A DNA stretch of 64,000 bases. Source: JAXDMK01 sp963765955 (GTDB lineage: Bacteria; Actinomycetota; Acidimicrobiia; Acidimicrobiales; AC-14). Positions 48,657 through 57,911 of the stretch are shown here, in pieces (the stretch's first letter is position 1; each line of letters begins with the position of its first letter). Under the pieces are notes generated by a model. The model worked only from the letters and a program-made list of their open reading frames with translations, did no database searches and had not been told where the DNA came from. Position numbers and translations under genes: made by a program. The stretch covers positions 496,001-560,000 of the forward strand of contig CAVXYA010000009.1 of the NCBI GenBank assembly GCA_963765955.1, in the 5' to 3' direction.

Positions 48657-49826
48657 GTGAACGCCCTCGACCTGGCGGTGGTGGCCGTCGTGGTCAGCTC
48701 CATGGTCGGCGGCTACCGGCTGGGGCTGGTCACCGGGGGCACGTCGTGCGTGCTGCTCTTGCAGGGGCTGGTGCTGGGCACCCTGGCCGTCCCGTCGGTG
48801 GTCGTCGTCCTGGGCGGCGCCAACCCCACCGTGCGCCTGATCATCGGCGCCTTCTTCTTCGTGGGGGTGGGCTACGCCTGCCAGTACGTGGGCCGCCTCG
48901 CCGGCGCCCACTTCCGCCGCCACCTGCCCCTCGGGTCCTACGAGCGCTACGACCGGACGGCGGGGGCGGCGGCCGCGCCCTTCGCGGTGCTCCTGGGCCT
49001 GTGGCTCCTCGTGCTCCCCACCCTCTCCGACGTCAGCGGCGCCCCTGCCCGCCTGGCGCGCCACTCGGCCGTGGCCCGCATCGTCGACGGTCTCCTCCCC
49101 GACCCTCCCGACGCCTCCCAGGCCCTCCGCCGCCTGGCCGGGCCGGCCGCCAGCCCCCAGGTCTTCGGCGGCCTCCTGCCCTCCCTCGACACCGGCCCGC
49201 CCCCCACCACGACCCCCCTTCCCCCGGCGACCGTCGCCCGGGTGACGGCCAGCACGGTGAAGGTGGAGGGCACCGCCTGCCGCTCGCAACGGGACGGCTC
49301 GGGGTTCAGCGTGGCCACCGACCTGGTCATGACGAACGCCCACGTGGTCGCCGGCCAGGACGACACCGTCGTCGTCCGCCCCGACGGCGCCCGGCTGGAC
49401 GCCACCGCCGTCGTCTTCGACCCCGACCGCGACCTGGCCCTGCTCTCGGTGCCGGGCCTGGGCCAGGCGCCCCTGCCCATAGCCGACGGAGAGGTCGGTG
49501 CCACCGTCGCCGTGTTCGGCCATCCCGGCGGGCAGAACCAGATCCAGGTGTCGCCGGCATCGATCCGCCAGCAGGTGAAGGCGGTGGGACGGGGCCTCTA
49601 CGGACCAGCCCTGGTCCGGCGCAGCGTGTACGTGCTGGCCGCCGACTTGGCCCCGGGGGATTCGGGGGCGGGACTGGTGAACCGCGACGGGGAGGTCGTG
49701 GGCGTGGCCTTCGCCATCGCCCCCGACCGGGACACCACCGCCTACGCCCTCACCGCCGAGGAGCTGCGTCCCATCCTGGGCCAGAACCAGCCGCAACCGG
49801 TAGACACCGGCCCGTGCCTAGGCTGA
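48657..49826 (+). CDS. MarP-family membrane serine protease (CvpA-like plus trypsin-like)
   Basis: A 389-residue protein. Four N-terminal membrane helices of CvpA/colicin-V-production type (about 5-135) are followed by a linker and an extracytoplasmic trypsin-like domain. The triad is H229 (NAHVV), D259 (DPDRDLALL) and S336 (APGDSGAG). Mycobacterial MarP protects against acid and oxidative stress by cleaving cell-wall hydrolases. Paired Cys near the protease ends (GTACRSQ and the terminal PCLG) may form the MarP-type disulfide. Starts with GTG. Confidence 0.9.
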   Translation: MNALDLAVVAVVVSSMVGGYRLGLVTGGTSCVLLLQGLVLGTLAVPSVVVVLGGANPTVRLIIGAFFFVGVGYACQYVGRLAGAHFRRHLPLGSYERYDRTAGAAAAPFAVLLGLWLLVLPTLSDVSGAPARLARHSAVARIVDGLLPDPPDASQALRRLAGPAASPQVFGGLLPSLDTGPPPTTTPLPPATVARVTASTVKVEGTACRSQRDGSGFSVATDLVMTNAHVVAGQDDTVVVRPDGARLDATAVVFDPDRDLALLSVPGLGQAPLPIADGEVGATVAVFGHPGGQNQIQVSPASIRQQVKAVGRGLYGPALVRRSVYVLAADLAPGDSGAGLVNRDGEVVGVAFAIAPDRDTTAYALTAEELRPILGQNQPQPVDTGPCLG

Positions 49827-49845
49827 CCGGCCAAGGAGGAACCAA

Positions 49846-50250
49846 ATGGATGAAAGCGCCACCGTCAGCGACGAGGAGTGGCGGGACCGCCTGACGCCCG
49901 AGCAGTACCAGGTGCTGCGGGGCAAGGGCACCGAGCGGCCCGGCACCGGCAAGTACGTTCATACCAAGGACGACGGGATGTACCGGTGCGCCGGCTGCGG
50001 GGCCCCGCTGTTCAGCTCCGACACCAAGTTCGAGTCGGGGACGGGCTGGCCCAGCTTCACCGAGCCGGCAGTGGCCGACGCGATCGAGCTCCACACCGAC
50101 ACCAGCTACGGGATGCGCCGCACCGAGGTTGTCTGCCGCCGCTGCGGCGGGCACCTGGGCCACGTCTTCGACGACGGCCCCGGCCCCACCGGCCAGCGCT
50201 ACTGCATCAACTCCTGCTCCCTCGACCTCGACACCGCGCCGCCGCCCTGA
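49846..50250 (+). CDS. msrB: Peptide-methionine (R)-S-oxide reductase
   Basis: A 134-residue MsrB. The zinc motifs CAGCG and CRRCGGHLGHVFDDG and the catalytic segment GQRYCINSCSLDL are all present, with FESGTGWPSF for substrate binding. It reduces R-methionine sulfoxide in proteins. An AAGGAGG ribosome-binding site precedes the ATG. Its position after the marP-like gene and before the proteasome cluster fits an oxidative-damage theme. Confidence 0.94.
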   Translation: MDESATVSDEEWRDRLTPEQYQVLRGKGTERPGTGKYVHTKDDGMYRCAGCGAPLFSSDTKFESGTGWPSFTEPAVADAIELHTDTSYGMRRTEVVCRRCGGHLGHVFDDGPGPTGQRYCINSCSLDLDTAPPP

Positions 50251-50277
50251 CGCCCGGCCGCCGGCCGCCGCCGCTTC

Positions 50278-50769
50278 CTACCAGCGGTGGCCGATGTCGA
50301 GGACGATGCGGGTGTGGTCGCCCGGCCCGTCCAGGGTGAAGACCCGGAAGGGCAGCCGGGCCCGGACGCCGACCCCGAAGGTCGTGGAGCCCTCGAAGCA
50401 CCCGCCGAACTTCACGTCCCGCAGCGTCTTGTAGCCCTTGACGTTCAACCGGTCGCCGACCCGGGCGTCGTCGTGCAGGTGACCCAGCTCGTCGAAGACG
50501 TTGGCCAGCACGACCACCCGCAGGTAGGCGCCCCCGGCCAGGGGCAACAGCGCCCCCTCGCCGTCGGTGCGGACCTCGGGGACGTACTCGACGCGATAGC
50601 CGGCCGCCGGCCCGTCGAGCTCGAAGACGACCCGGTCGAAGCACTGGTGCCTCCCGGTCCGAACCTCGCCCAGCGGAGCCCGCCGTAGTCGCCCGCCGCC
50701 TTCGCCTGGCTACCCCAGACCTGCCCGCAGAGGGCCCCGCCCGCCTCCGCCGAAGGCGGCCTCCCCGGC
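50278..50769 (-). pseudogene. AMIN-like domain protein, frameshifted and lacking a clear start
   Basis: From about 50680 down the frame encodes a beta-rich AMIN-like domain, with GEVRTGRHQCFDRVVFELDG, AGYRVEYVPEV and VFTLDGPGDHTRIVLDIGH. Upstream, a Cys-containing N-terminal segment (VTACWRQPGRP, QVWGSQAKAAGDYGG) lies in another frame. The two join if one base is skipped near 50680. No start codon or signal peptide was found before that segment. Intact AMIN-like proteins are exported lipoproteins. The gene is either truncated by the neighbouring terminator region or damaged by errors. Confidence 0.6.
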
Positions 50770-50792
50770 TGCCGCCAGCAAGCAGTTACAGC

Positions 50793-50824
50793 AAGCGGCC
50801 GACCGGCTTGCCGGTCGGCCGCTT
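50793..50824 (-). terminator. Strong terminator after the ferredoxin gene
   Basis: A perfect 14-bp stem (arm AAGCGGCCGACCGG and its complement) closes a CTTG/CAAG loop 43 bases after the ferredoxin stop. Confidence 0.75.
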
Positions 50825-50866
50825 TCCTTGAAACTCGCCAGAGGGGACGAAGTCCCCGAGGGCGAC

Positions 50867-51106
50867 TCAGTACAACTCGATGAAGATGCACTCTCCGGGG
50901 CACTCCTCGGCGGACTCGATGGTGCCGTCCTCCTGGCCCGCGGGCACGGCCGCCAGGGCCTCCGTCCCGCTCCCGGGGAGGGTCTTGCCCCCCTCCCGCA
51001 CGTAGGCCAGGCCGTCGTCCTTGAGGGTGAAGACGTCGGGGGCGATCTCCTCGCACAGCCCGTCGCCCGTGCAGAGATCCTGGTCGATCCAGACTTTCAT
51101 GACCAT
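50867..51106 (-). CDS. Ferredoxin (3Fe-4S type)
   Basis: A 79-residue ferredoxin. The cluster motif is CTGDGLCEE (C-x5-C, an Asp where a 4Fe-4S protein has its second Cys), with ECPGECIFIE near the C-terminus. That pattern marks a [3Fe-4S] ferredoxin such as those serving cytochromes P450. It is divergently transcribed from the proteasome ATPase gene, with 133 bases between starts. Many actinobacteria keep a ferredoxin gene at exactly this place beside the proteasome cluster, and the reason is unknown. Confidence 0.92.
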   Translation of the reverse strand: MVMKVWIDQDLCTGDGLCEEIAPDVFTLKDDGLAYVREGGKTLPGSGTEALAAVPAGQEDGTIESAEECPGECIFIELY

Positions 51107-51239
51107 GGTGAGTGCGCCCCTCGTGTCGGTGCCGATGTGTGGCGGAAATGGCTTCCGTTGTCGTCTGAAGACAATTTACCCGGAATTCGCCGGGAAAACC
51201 AGTCATCCGACTTCGCCTCCGTCGCGAAGGGTGCGGTGT

Positions 51240-53051
51240 ATGTTGGCCCGAGGACCCGGGGGGACCCGGCTACAGGAGGTGATCCACTCGAGCAACTCCG
51301 AGTACGAGCGTCGCTTGGCTTCCTACGAGCAGCAGGTCGACACCCTGCTCGAGCAGGTGAAGGTGCTGGAGGAGGAGACCGTCCAGCTCCGGCGCAAGCT
51401 CCAGGACGCCCCCAAGCGGGTGCGGACCCTGGAGGAGAGGCTGCTCGAGACCAAGGGACAGCTGGCCCAGGCCGTGTCCCAGAACGAGAAGCTCTCCTAC
51501 ACCCTCCGCGAGTCCCGCGAGCACATCGCCGAGCTGCGCCGGGAGGTGGAGAAGCTCACCCAGCCTCCCTCCGCCTACGGCACGCTGCTGGCCCGCAACG
51601 ACGACGGCACCGTCGACGTCTTCTCGTCGGGCCGCAAGATCCGGGTCGCCCTCCACCCCGAGCTCGACGACGAGGAGCTGGTGCGGGGCCAGGAGGTCGT
51701 CCTCAACGAGTCACTCAACGTGGTCATGGCCCGGGGCACCGAGATCAGCGGCGAGGTCGTCACCCTCAAGGAGCTGCTCGACGACGGCCTGCGGGCGATG
51801 GTGGTGGGCCGGGCCGACGACGAGCGGGTCGTCGAGCTGGCCGACAAGCTGATCGGCCAGAAGCTGCGGGCGGGCGACACCATCCTCATGGACCCTCGCA
51901 CCGGCCTCCTCCTGGAGCGCCTGCCCCGTCCCGAGGTGGAGGAGCTGGTGCTGGAAGAGGTGCCCGACGTCTCCTACGCCGACGTGGGCGGCCTCGACAG
52001 CCAGATCGAGGCCATCACCGACGCGGTCGAGCTGCCCTTCATCCACCGGGCCCTGTTCGAGGAGTACAAGCTCCCCGCGCCCAAGGGCATCCTCCTCTAC
52101 GGCCCCCCCGGCTGCGGCAAGACCCTCATCGCCAAGGCGGTGGCCAACTCCCTGGCCCAGAAGGTCAGCGAGGTCACCGGCGACAAGGACGCCCGCAGCT
52201 ACTTCCTCAACATCAAGGGCCCCGAGCTGCTCAACAAGTACGTGGGGGAGACCGAGCGCCAGATCCGCCTCGTCTTCCAGCGGGCCCGGGAGAAGTCGGA
52301 GGAGGGCTGGCCCGTCATCGTCTTCTTCGACGAGATGGACTCGCTGTTCCGCACCCGGGGCACCGGCATCAGCTCCGACATGGAGGCGACGATCGTCCCC
52401 CAGCTCCTGGCCGAGATCGACGGGGTGGAGACGCTCAAGAACGTCATCGTGATCGGCGCCTCCAACCGGGAGGACCTGATCGACCCCGCCATCCTGCGTC
52501 CCGGGCGGCTCGACGTGAAGATCAAGATCGAGCGGCCCAACGAGCAGGCCGCGGCCCAGATCTTCAGCCGCTACCTGGTGGCCGACCTGCCCCTCGACGA
52601 GGGCGAGGTGGCCTCTCTCGGCGGGGGCGACCCCCAGAAGGCGGTCGACGCCATCATCGAGCGCACCGTCGCCGAGATGTACACGGCCGACGACGCCAAC
52701 CGCTTCCTGGAGGTCACCTACCAGAACGGCGACAAGGAGGTCCTGTACTTCAAGGACTTCTCGTCGGGCGCCATGATCGAGAACATCGTCCGGCGGGCCA
52801 AGAAGCTGGCCATCAAGCGCCGCATCGCCGGACTGAGCAAGGGCATCCGCACCTCCGACATGCTCGAGTCCATCAAGCAGGAGTACAAGGAGCACGAGGA
52901 CCTGCCCAACACCACCAACCCCGACGACTGGGCCAAGATCTCGGGCAAGAAGGGCGAGCGCATCGTCTATGTGCGCACCCTCATGTCCGAGGGCAAGGAA
53001 GCCACCGGTGGTCGGGCCATCGAGCGCGTTGGCACTGGGCAATATCTTTGA
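51240..53051 (+). CDS. arc: Proteasome-activating AAA ATPase (ARC/Mpa)
   Basis: A 603-residue unfoldase. An N-terminal coiled coil (about 16-95) binds Pup. OB domains (about 100-230) are followed by the AAA domain with Walker A GPPGCGKT (about 288-295), Walker B VIVFFDEMDS and sensor ASNREDLIDPA. It ends GTGQYL, the C-terminal motif that docks into the 20S core. ATG at 51240 with GAAGGG upstream is preferred. A GTG at 51279 lies inside the AGGAGGTGATCC sequence at 51274-51285, which is complementary to the 16S 3' end but has no canonical start at proper spacing. The hexamer unfolds pupylated proteins for PrcAB. Confidence 0.95.
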   Translation: MLARGPGGTRLQEVIHSSNSEYERRLASYEQQVDTLLEQVKVLEEETVQLRRKLQDAPKRVRTLEERLLETKGQLAQAVSQNEKLSYTLRESREHIAELRREVEKLTQPPSAYGTLLARNDDGTVDVFSSGRKIRVALHPELDDEELVRGQEVVLNESLNVVMARGTEISGEVVTLKELLDDGLRAMVVGRADDERVVELADKLIGQKLRAGDTILMDPRTGLLLERLPRPEVEELVLEEVPDVSYADVGGLDSQIEAITDAVELPFIHRALFEEYKLPAPKGILLYGPPGCGKTLIAKAVANSLAQKVSEVTGDKDARSYFLNIKGPELLNKYVGETERQIRLVFQRAREKSEEGWPVIVFFDEMDSLFRTRGTGISSDMEATIVPQLLAEIDGVETLKNVIVIGASNREDLIDPAILRPGRLDVKIKIERPNEQAAAQIFSRYLVADLPLDEGEVASLGGGDPQKAVDAIIERTVAEMYTADDANRFLEVTYQNGDKEVLYFKDFSSGAMIENIVRRAKKLAIKRRIAGLSKGIRTSDMLESIKQEYKEHEDLPNTTNPDDWAKISGKKGERIVYVRTLMSEGKEATGGRAIERVGTGQYL

Positions 53052-53052
53052 C

Positions 53053-53076
53053 GGGAGGGGGGCAGGCCCCCCTCCC
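53053..53076 (+). terminator. Hairpin after arc
   Basis: A perfect 11-bp stem GGGAGGGGGGC/GCCCCCCTCCC with an AG loop lies directly after the arc stop. A second small hairpin (GCCGCC-TTC-GGCGGC) follows at about 53131. Dop is then transcribed from its own start. Confidence 0.6.
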
Positions 53077-53199
53077 GCACCCTCCCCCCGGCGATGCCGG
53101 CCTGGGGCCGGCGGGCGGCCATCCGAAGAGGCCGCCTTCGGCGGCGAGCACGGCCGGCGAGGAAATGCCAAGCGTGTCCCGATGACCTTTCCCGGCGGT

Positions 53200-53205
53200 T
53201 AGGGT
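53200..53205 (+). promoter_or_regulatory. Candidate leaderless -10 element for dop
   Basis: TAGGGT ends six bases before the dop ATG and no ribosome-binding site is visible between, consistent with leaderless transcription. Confidence 0.4.
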
Positions 53206-53211
53206 CCCGCG

Positions 53212-54702
53212 ATGGCTGTTCGGAAGGTCTGCGGGATCGAGACCGAGTACGGGATCATCCTGCGGGGCGGGGAATCCAACCCCATCACCGCCTCCTCCCT
53301 CCTGATCAACTCCTACGTCTCCCGCCTGCAGCGCAAGGTGGGCTGGGACTTCGAGGACGAGACGCCCGGCCGTGACGCCCGCGGCTTCTCCCGGGAGGGG
53401 CCTTCCGCTCCCGAGGTGGAGACCCACCTGGTCAACGCCGTGCTCACCAACGGGGCCCGCTACTACGTCGACCACGCCCACCCCGAGTACTCGTCGCCGG
53501 AGTGCTCCGACGCCCTCGAGCTGGTGCGCTTCGACAAGGCCGGCGAGCGCATCCTGGCCCGCTCCATCGAGGATGCGGCCGACGTCCTGCCGCCCGGGCA
53601 GTCGATAGCCGTCTACAAGAACAACTCCGACCGCAAGGGCAACTCCTACGGCACGCATGAGAACTACCTCATGGACCGGGCCGTGCCCTTCACCCGGGTC
53701 GTCCACCACGTCATGCCCCACTTCGTGTCCCGCCAGATCTTCACCGGCGCGGGCAAGGTGGGCTCGGAGGCGGCCGGCGTCAGCTCGACCGACGTCCCCT
53801 TCCAGCTGACCCAGCGGGCCGACTTCTTCGAGGAGGAGGTCGGCCTCGAGACCACCCTCAAGCGGCCGCTGGTCAACACCCGCGACGAGCCCCACTGCGA
53901 CTCCCTGAAGTACCGCCGCCTGCACGTCATCGTGGGCGACGCCAACCTGGCCGAGGTGTCCACCTTCCTCAAGGTCGGCACCACCGCCATCGTGCTGGCC
54001 ATGATCGAGGACGACGAGCTCCACGGCCTCGACCTCAGCCTGGCCCACCCGGTGCAGGCCCACCGCCAGGTGTCCTACGACCTGTCGCTGGCCCGGCCCC
54101 TGGAGCTGGCCGACGGTCGGACGATGACGGCGCTGGAGATGCAGTGGGAGGAGCTCGACCGGGCCCGCAAGTACGCCGAGAGCCGGGGTCTGGAGGCGGT
54201 GGGCCAGGAGGTCGGGCGGATGGTCCTCGACCGCTGGGAGTCGGTGCTCACTGCGCTTGAGACCGATCCCATGTCGCTCGCGGGCCAGCTCGACTGGGTG
54301 GCCAAGCGCCGCATGATCGAGGCCTACCGGGAGCGCCACGGGCTGTCCTGGTCCTCCCCCAAGCTGGCCGCGCTGGATTTGCAGTACCACGACGTGTCCC
54401 CCGGGCGGTCGCTGTTCGCCCGCATGGGGCTGGAGCGGCTCACCACCGAGGACGAGGTGGTCGACGCCATCACCGAGCCCCCCAAGACGACCCGGGCCTA
54501 CTTCCGGGGCCGCTGCCTGCAGCGTTGGGGATCCTCCATCGCCGCCGCCAACTGGGATTCCCTGGTCTTCGACCTGGGCACTGACCCCCTCCGCCGGGTT
54601 CCGATGATGGAACCGCTAAGGGGCACGGCCGCCCACGTCGATAGCTTGTTCGAAGCATGCCGAACCCCGGCCCAGCTGCTTGAGGCCCTGGGTTCTGCGT
54701 AG
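53212..54702 (+). CDS. dop: Pup deamidase/depupylase Dop
   Basis: A 496-residue carboxylate-amine-ligase-fold enzyme, related to PafA. The N-terminus KVCGIETEYGII supplies the metal-binding Glu. A Dop-type insertion follows residue 40 (DFEDETPGRDARGFSREG), part of the loop absent in PafA. DHAHPEYSSPEC, KNNSDRKGNSYGTHENYL and NTRDEPHCDSLKYRRLH are also conserved. Dop deamidates the C-terminal Gln of Pup and removes Pup from substrates. It lies between arc and pup as in most actinobacteria. Confidence 0.95.
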   Translation: MAVRKVCGIETEYGIILRGGESNPITASSLLINSYVSRLQRKVGWDFEDETPGRDARGFSREGPSAPEVETHLVNAVLTNGARYYVDHAHPEYSSPECSDALELVRFDKAGERILARSIEDAADVLPPGQSIAVYKNNSDRKGNSYGTHENYLMDRAVPFTRVVHHVMPHFVSRQIFTGAGKVGSEAAGVSSTDVPFQLTQRADFFEEEVGLETTLKRPLVNTRDEPHCDSLKYRRLHVIVGDANLAEVSTFLKVGTTAIVLAMIEDDELHGLDLSLAHPVQAHRQVSYDLSLARPLELADGRTMTALEMQWEELDRARKYAESRGLEAVGQEVGRMVLDRWESVLTALETDPMSLAGQLDWVAKRRMIEAYRERHGLSWSSPKLAALDLQYHDVSPGRSLFARMGLERLTTEDEVVDAITEPPKTTRAYFRGRCLQRWGSSIAAANWDSLVFDLGTDPLRRVPMMEPLRGTAAHVDSLFEACRTPAQLLEALGSA

Positions 54703-54714
54703 AAGGAGTCAGCG

Positions 54715-54909
54715 ATGCCGGAACGAGAGCAGAAGAAGAAGGCCACCGCCAACCGCACCGAGGAGGTCGTCGAGGAACTGCCCGCCCCCACCAAGCAGGG
54801 CGACAAATTAAAGGCCGAACTCGACGACCTTTTGGATGAAATAGACGAAGTGCTCGAAGACAATGCCGAGGAGTTCGTTAGGAGCTACGTGCAAAAGGGC
54901 GGCCAATAA
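54715..54909 (+). CDS. pup: Prokaryotic ubiquitin-like protein Pup
   Basis: A 64-residue, very acidic, largely disordered protein. The central helix-forming region (GDKLKAELDDLLDEIDEVLE) binds Arc coiled coils. The C-terminus VQKGGQ ends in Gln64, which Dop converts to Glu before PafA attaches it to lysines. An AAGGAG ribosome-binding site precedes the ATG 12 bases after the dop stop. The last 100 bases use A/T-rich codons unlike neighbouring genes, continuing into the low-GC spacer before the HNH gene. Confidence 0.96.
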   Translation: MPEREQKKKATANRTEEVVEELPAPTKQGDKLKAELDDLLDEIDEVLEDNAEEFVRSYVQKGGQ

Positions 54910-54960
54910 ATAGCGCAAATAGCTTGAATCATGAACCTCTGTTCGGATATAATGAGCGTA

Positions 54961-55521
54961 ATGAAGCAATGCAAGAAGTGTGGCGTGGAGAAGCCGCTCG
55001 ACGACTTCTACCGAGCCGTCGGGCATGCAGCGACGGGTATCGCAGCGACTGCAAGGCGTGCGACCTCGCCGCGAAGCAGCGAGCGGTACCTCGCGGATCC
55101 TGCGGCGACAATCGCTCGGGTCAAGCGCTGGCAGCAGGAGAACCCTGATCGTGTGAACGCCTACCAGCGGGCCCGGCGAGCTGAGCCAGCTGTGAAGCGG
55201 GCTGAACGGGCTGGCTACCTGATGCGCAAGTACGGCATCACCATCGAGCAATATGACGAATTGCTGGCGAGTCAGGGCGGGTGTTGTGCGATTTGCGGGC
55301 GGGAGCCACGGCCCGACATCAGTCTTCACCTCGATCACGATCACGAGTCGGGGCAGTTGCGGGGCATTCTCTGCTTCCGGTGCAACAACGCCCTGGGCGA
55401 CTTCGACGACGATTTGACGCTGCTGCGGGGCGCGATCCGCTACCTCGAGTCGTTCCAGCCGGTGGCGGACGAGGTGGCCTTTATCCGGGAGCGGGCCCGG
55501 CGGCTGAAGCGAACGGCCTGA
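54961..55521 (+). pseudogene. Endonuclease VII-type HNH protein, two frameshifts, inserted in the proteasome cluster
   Basis: An N-terminal zinc-ribbon part reads KQCKKCGVEKPLDDFYR, with the second Cys pair (DGYRSDCKACDLAAKQ) in another frame between about 55025 and 55085. The frame then returns at ERYLADPAATIARVKRWQQ. The catalytic region is intact: GGCCAICGREP, HLDHDHESGQLRGILCFRCNNALGDFDDD, the recombination endonuclease VII pattern. It starts 52 bases after pup in an AT-rich spacer and separates pup from prcB. Its base use and position suggest a horizontally acquired, probably homing-type endonuclease gene. The two frame changes cancel, and may be errors or decay. Confidence 0.75.
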
Positions 55522-55531
55522 GCGACCGGCG

Positions 55532-55768
55532 GTGCCCCTGCGTCCGAAGCTCGCCGGCCGCCCGCTGACCGAGCCCCACCCGAGCCGGCTGCCGCCCGAC
55601 CACCCCCAGCGCCAGCGCATCCTCGACGCCCACGCCAAGGCCCTCGAGGCCAGGCAGTTCTCGTACGTCGACCCGGTGACCGGCCTCTACGTCTTCACCG
55701 CCACCGCCCACGTGGCCCGGGGCTATTGCTGCGAGTCGGGCTGCCGGCACTGCCCGTACGTCGACTGA
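55532..55768 (+). CDS. DUF5522 small cysteine-rich protein
   Basis: A 78-residue protein with the HPSRLPPDHPQRQRILDAHAKA helix region split across its N-terminal half (about 16-37), GLYVFTATAHVARGYCC and the terminal motif C-C-E-S-G-C-R-H-C-P-Y. The closely spaced cysteines suggest a zinc or iron-sulfur site. DUF5522 proteins have no known role. GTG start, 10 bases after the HNH gene. Confidence 0.85.
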   Translation: MPLRPKLAGRPLTEPHPSRLPPDHPQRQRILDAHAKALEARQFSYVDPVTGLYVFTATAHVARGYCCESGCRHCPYVD

Positions 55769-55778
55769 GGGCTGAGGT

Positions 55779-57159
55779 TCAGAGGGCGCCCTGCTTCCAT
55801 GGCCCGGTGATGGCGAAGGTGATGCCCGGGCTCTGGATGTTGGCGAACAGCCAGTTGCCGTTCTTGGGCTCAAAGGTGGCGCCGGCCCACTCCGAGCCGG
55901 AGAAGTCGCCTGAGTAGCCCTTGGTGGCGGCGAAGCTGTCGGGCAGCACCACGTTGTTCTGGGCGAACGGGAAGATGGCGCCGGCGGCCGAGAGACCGTG
56001 CAGGAACTCGAGCCCGCTGCCGTCCTCGCACAGCACGAGCCCGCCGCGGGGGCTCACGCACACGTTGTCGGGGGCGTTGAGCACCGCCGCCGACGGGGAC
56101 GCGAACACGCACGTCAACCGCTCGGCGACCGGGTCGTAGGCGAACACCTGGCCCTGGCGGGCGGGACCGCCGTCGGTGGAGATGACGTAGACCACCCCGT
56201 TGCCGTACCAGGCGCCCTCCCCCCGGCTGATGCGGGCCGCGCCCTTGGCGCTGGCCTGGATCCACGGGCTCGGCTCGGGCGGCGCCCAGTCGGGGTTGTC
56301 GACGACGACCCACTGCTCGACGGCGGCGCTGGTCCCGGTGGTCCACGACCGGGTGTCGGCGGTGCCGGCCAGCTTCATGGCCTCGAGCACGCCGCCGGCG
56401 GCCAGGTTTCCGGGATCGAGCGGGGCGGAACCGGTAGAGGGCGGAGCTGCCGGCGTCCTCCGTCTCGTACACGAACCCGGTCGCGGGGTCGGTGGCGGTG
56501 GCCTCGTGCGAGAACCGCCCCATGGGCTTGAGCGGCACCGCGTCCGACGCGCCGTCGGCCGGCACCTCGAAGACGTAGCCGTGACGGGTGCCGTCGGTGG
56601 AGATCACGGTGGTCTCCTCGCAGCTGAGCCAGGCTCCTCCCGGCGTCGGACCGCCGGCGCAGTTGCGGATCGTGCCGCTCAGGCTGGCGTAGCTGTCGAC
56701 CAGCCGGCCCCCGTCGGGGTCGAACACCAGGTTCGTCGTCCCGCCCGACGCGGTGGGGTCGTAGGTGCGGTCGGGCCCGGCGAACGGCGCACCCGGGCCC
56801 CGCTCGTGGTTGCGCACCAGGTGCACGTGGTCGCCCCGGCGGAACGCGGCCATGCCGTCGTGGCTGCCCGGTGTGGGCGTGCCGTCCGACATCGGGTCGT
56901 TGGTCCAGCCGAAGGTCAGGTACTCGAAGCCCCGGGGCAGCAGGAGGAGCTCCAGGCCCGTCGTCTGGTCTCTCACGGGCAGGAGTGGCCCGTATCCGGC
57001 ACCGGTCGGCCTCTTGTTGGCCTGGTCGGGCGAGGCCAGCGCAGTGCGGGCGGCCAGGGCCGAGAACGGCCCGCTCAAGGCGGCTCCGGCACCGGTGGCC
57101 AGGGCCCCCTGGAGAAAGGACCGTCGGCTCACGCGGCTCGTGCGGGCGGTGGCAGTCAT
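55779..57159 (-). CDS. PhoX/DUF839-family secreted protein with Tat signal, frameshifted
   Basis: The twin-arginine signal SRRSFLQGALATGAGAAL is followed by a DUF839 beta-propeller (about 45-455). It has GFEYLTFGWTNDPMSDGTPTPG, LVRNHERGPG, GGTTNLVFDPDG, WLSCEETTV and FSHEATATDPATGFVYETED. PhoX-type phosphatases use Ca/Fe sites in this scaffold. The frame changes near 56416 after SALYRFRP and resumes as DPGNLAAGGVLEAMKLAG. Skipping one base restores a full protein ending FAITGPWKQGAL. It is antisense to the surrounding proteasome genes and is not expected to take part in that pathway. Confidence 0.82.
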
Positions 57160-57312
57160 CGTCGGCTCCCGGGTCTTCGGGACCTGCCGCTCCGGCAGGC
57201 ACGGTGTCCCCGCAAGCTAGAAACCGAAGGTGAACCGCCGTCGACGGGACGGTGAGCGGTGACGGAACCTCAGGCGAGCACTCGGCGACTGCCGTTCACC
57301 TGGGCGGAAGGC

Positions 57313-57888
57313 TCAGCAACAGCCGCCCTCGTGGTCGGATGCGCAGTTGGCGGTCTCGGTGGTGACGATCGCGTCCATCACCGCGTCGACCACCGCGTTG
57401 TAGTCGGGCTCGGCGTCCTGGTCGACCACGTACTCGACGTAGCGCACGTGGCCGGCGCCGTCGATGACGAAGATCGAGCGCTGCAGGGCCCGCCACTCCT
57501 TGATCAGCACCCCGTAGTCGCGGCCGAAGGCCTCGCTGCGGTGCGACGACACCACCGGGTGGCGCACACAGGCCTCCCGGGCCCAGCGGGCCTCGGCGAA
57601 GGGCAGGTCCATGCTCACCGTGAGCAGGCGGGCCCCGTCGAGCTGCCAGTCGAGCTTCTTGGTCTGGACGTCGCACACCGGCGTGTCGATCGAGTTGACC
57701 ACGTTGAGGACCCGCACGAAGCCCTTGGTGTCGCCCAGGCGGACGGTGCGCAGGCCGGACTCATCGAGGTGGTCGAGCTCGAAGTCCGGCGCCACGTCGC
57801 CTGCCTGCAGCTGCCGGCCCACGACGGTGAGCGGCTGGCCCGCCTCGACCGCGCCTCCAACCCGTTCCTCGACCCCGATTTCTCCCAC
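57313..57888 (-). CDS. tpx: Thiol peroxidase (Tpx, atypical 2-Cys peroxiredoxin)
   Basis: A 191-residue peroxiredoxin. The peroxidatic cysteine lies in the Tpx signature NSIDTPVCDVQTKKLDWQ, and a resolving Cys candidate follows in AREACVRHPV. The C-terminal VVDAVMDAIV and a terminal Cys pair GGCC are additional. GTG at 57888 gives the usual N-terminus; a longer reading reaches into prcB. Its start is 38 bases from that of prcB, in divergent orientation, so peroxide defence and the proteasome core may be co-regulated. Confidence 0.9.
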   Translation of the reverse strand: MGEIGVEERVGGAVEAGQPLTVVGRQLQAGDVAPDFELDHLDESGLRTVRLGDTKGFVRVLNVVNSIDTPVCDVQTKKLDWQLDGARLLTVSMDLPFAEARWAREACVRHPVVSSHRSEAFGRDYGVLIKEWRALQRSIFVIDGAGHVRYVEYVVDQDAEPDYNAVVDAVMDAIVTTETANCASDHEGGCC

Positions 57889-57911
57889 GAAGCGAGAGCT
57901 TACCGGCCGAC

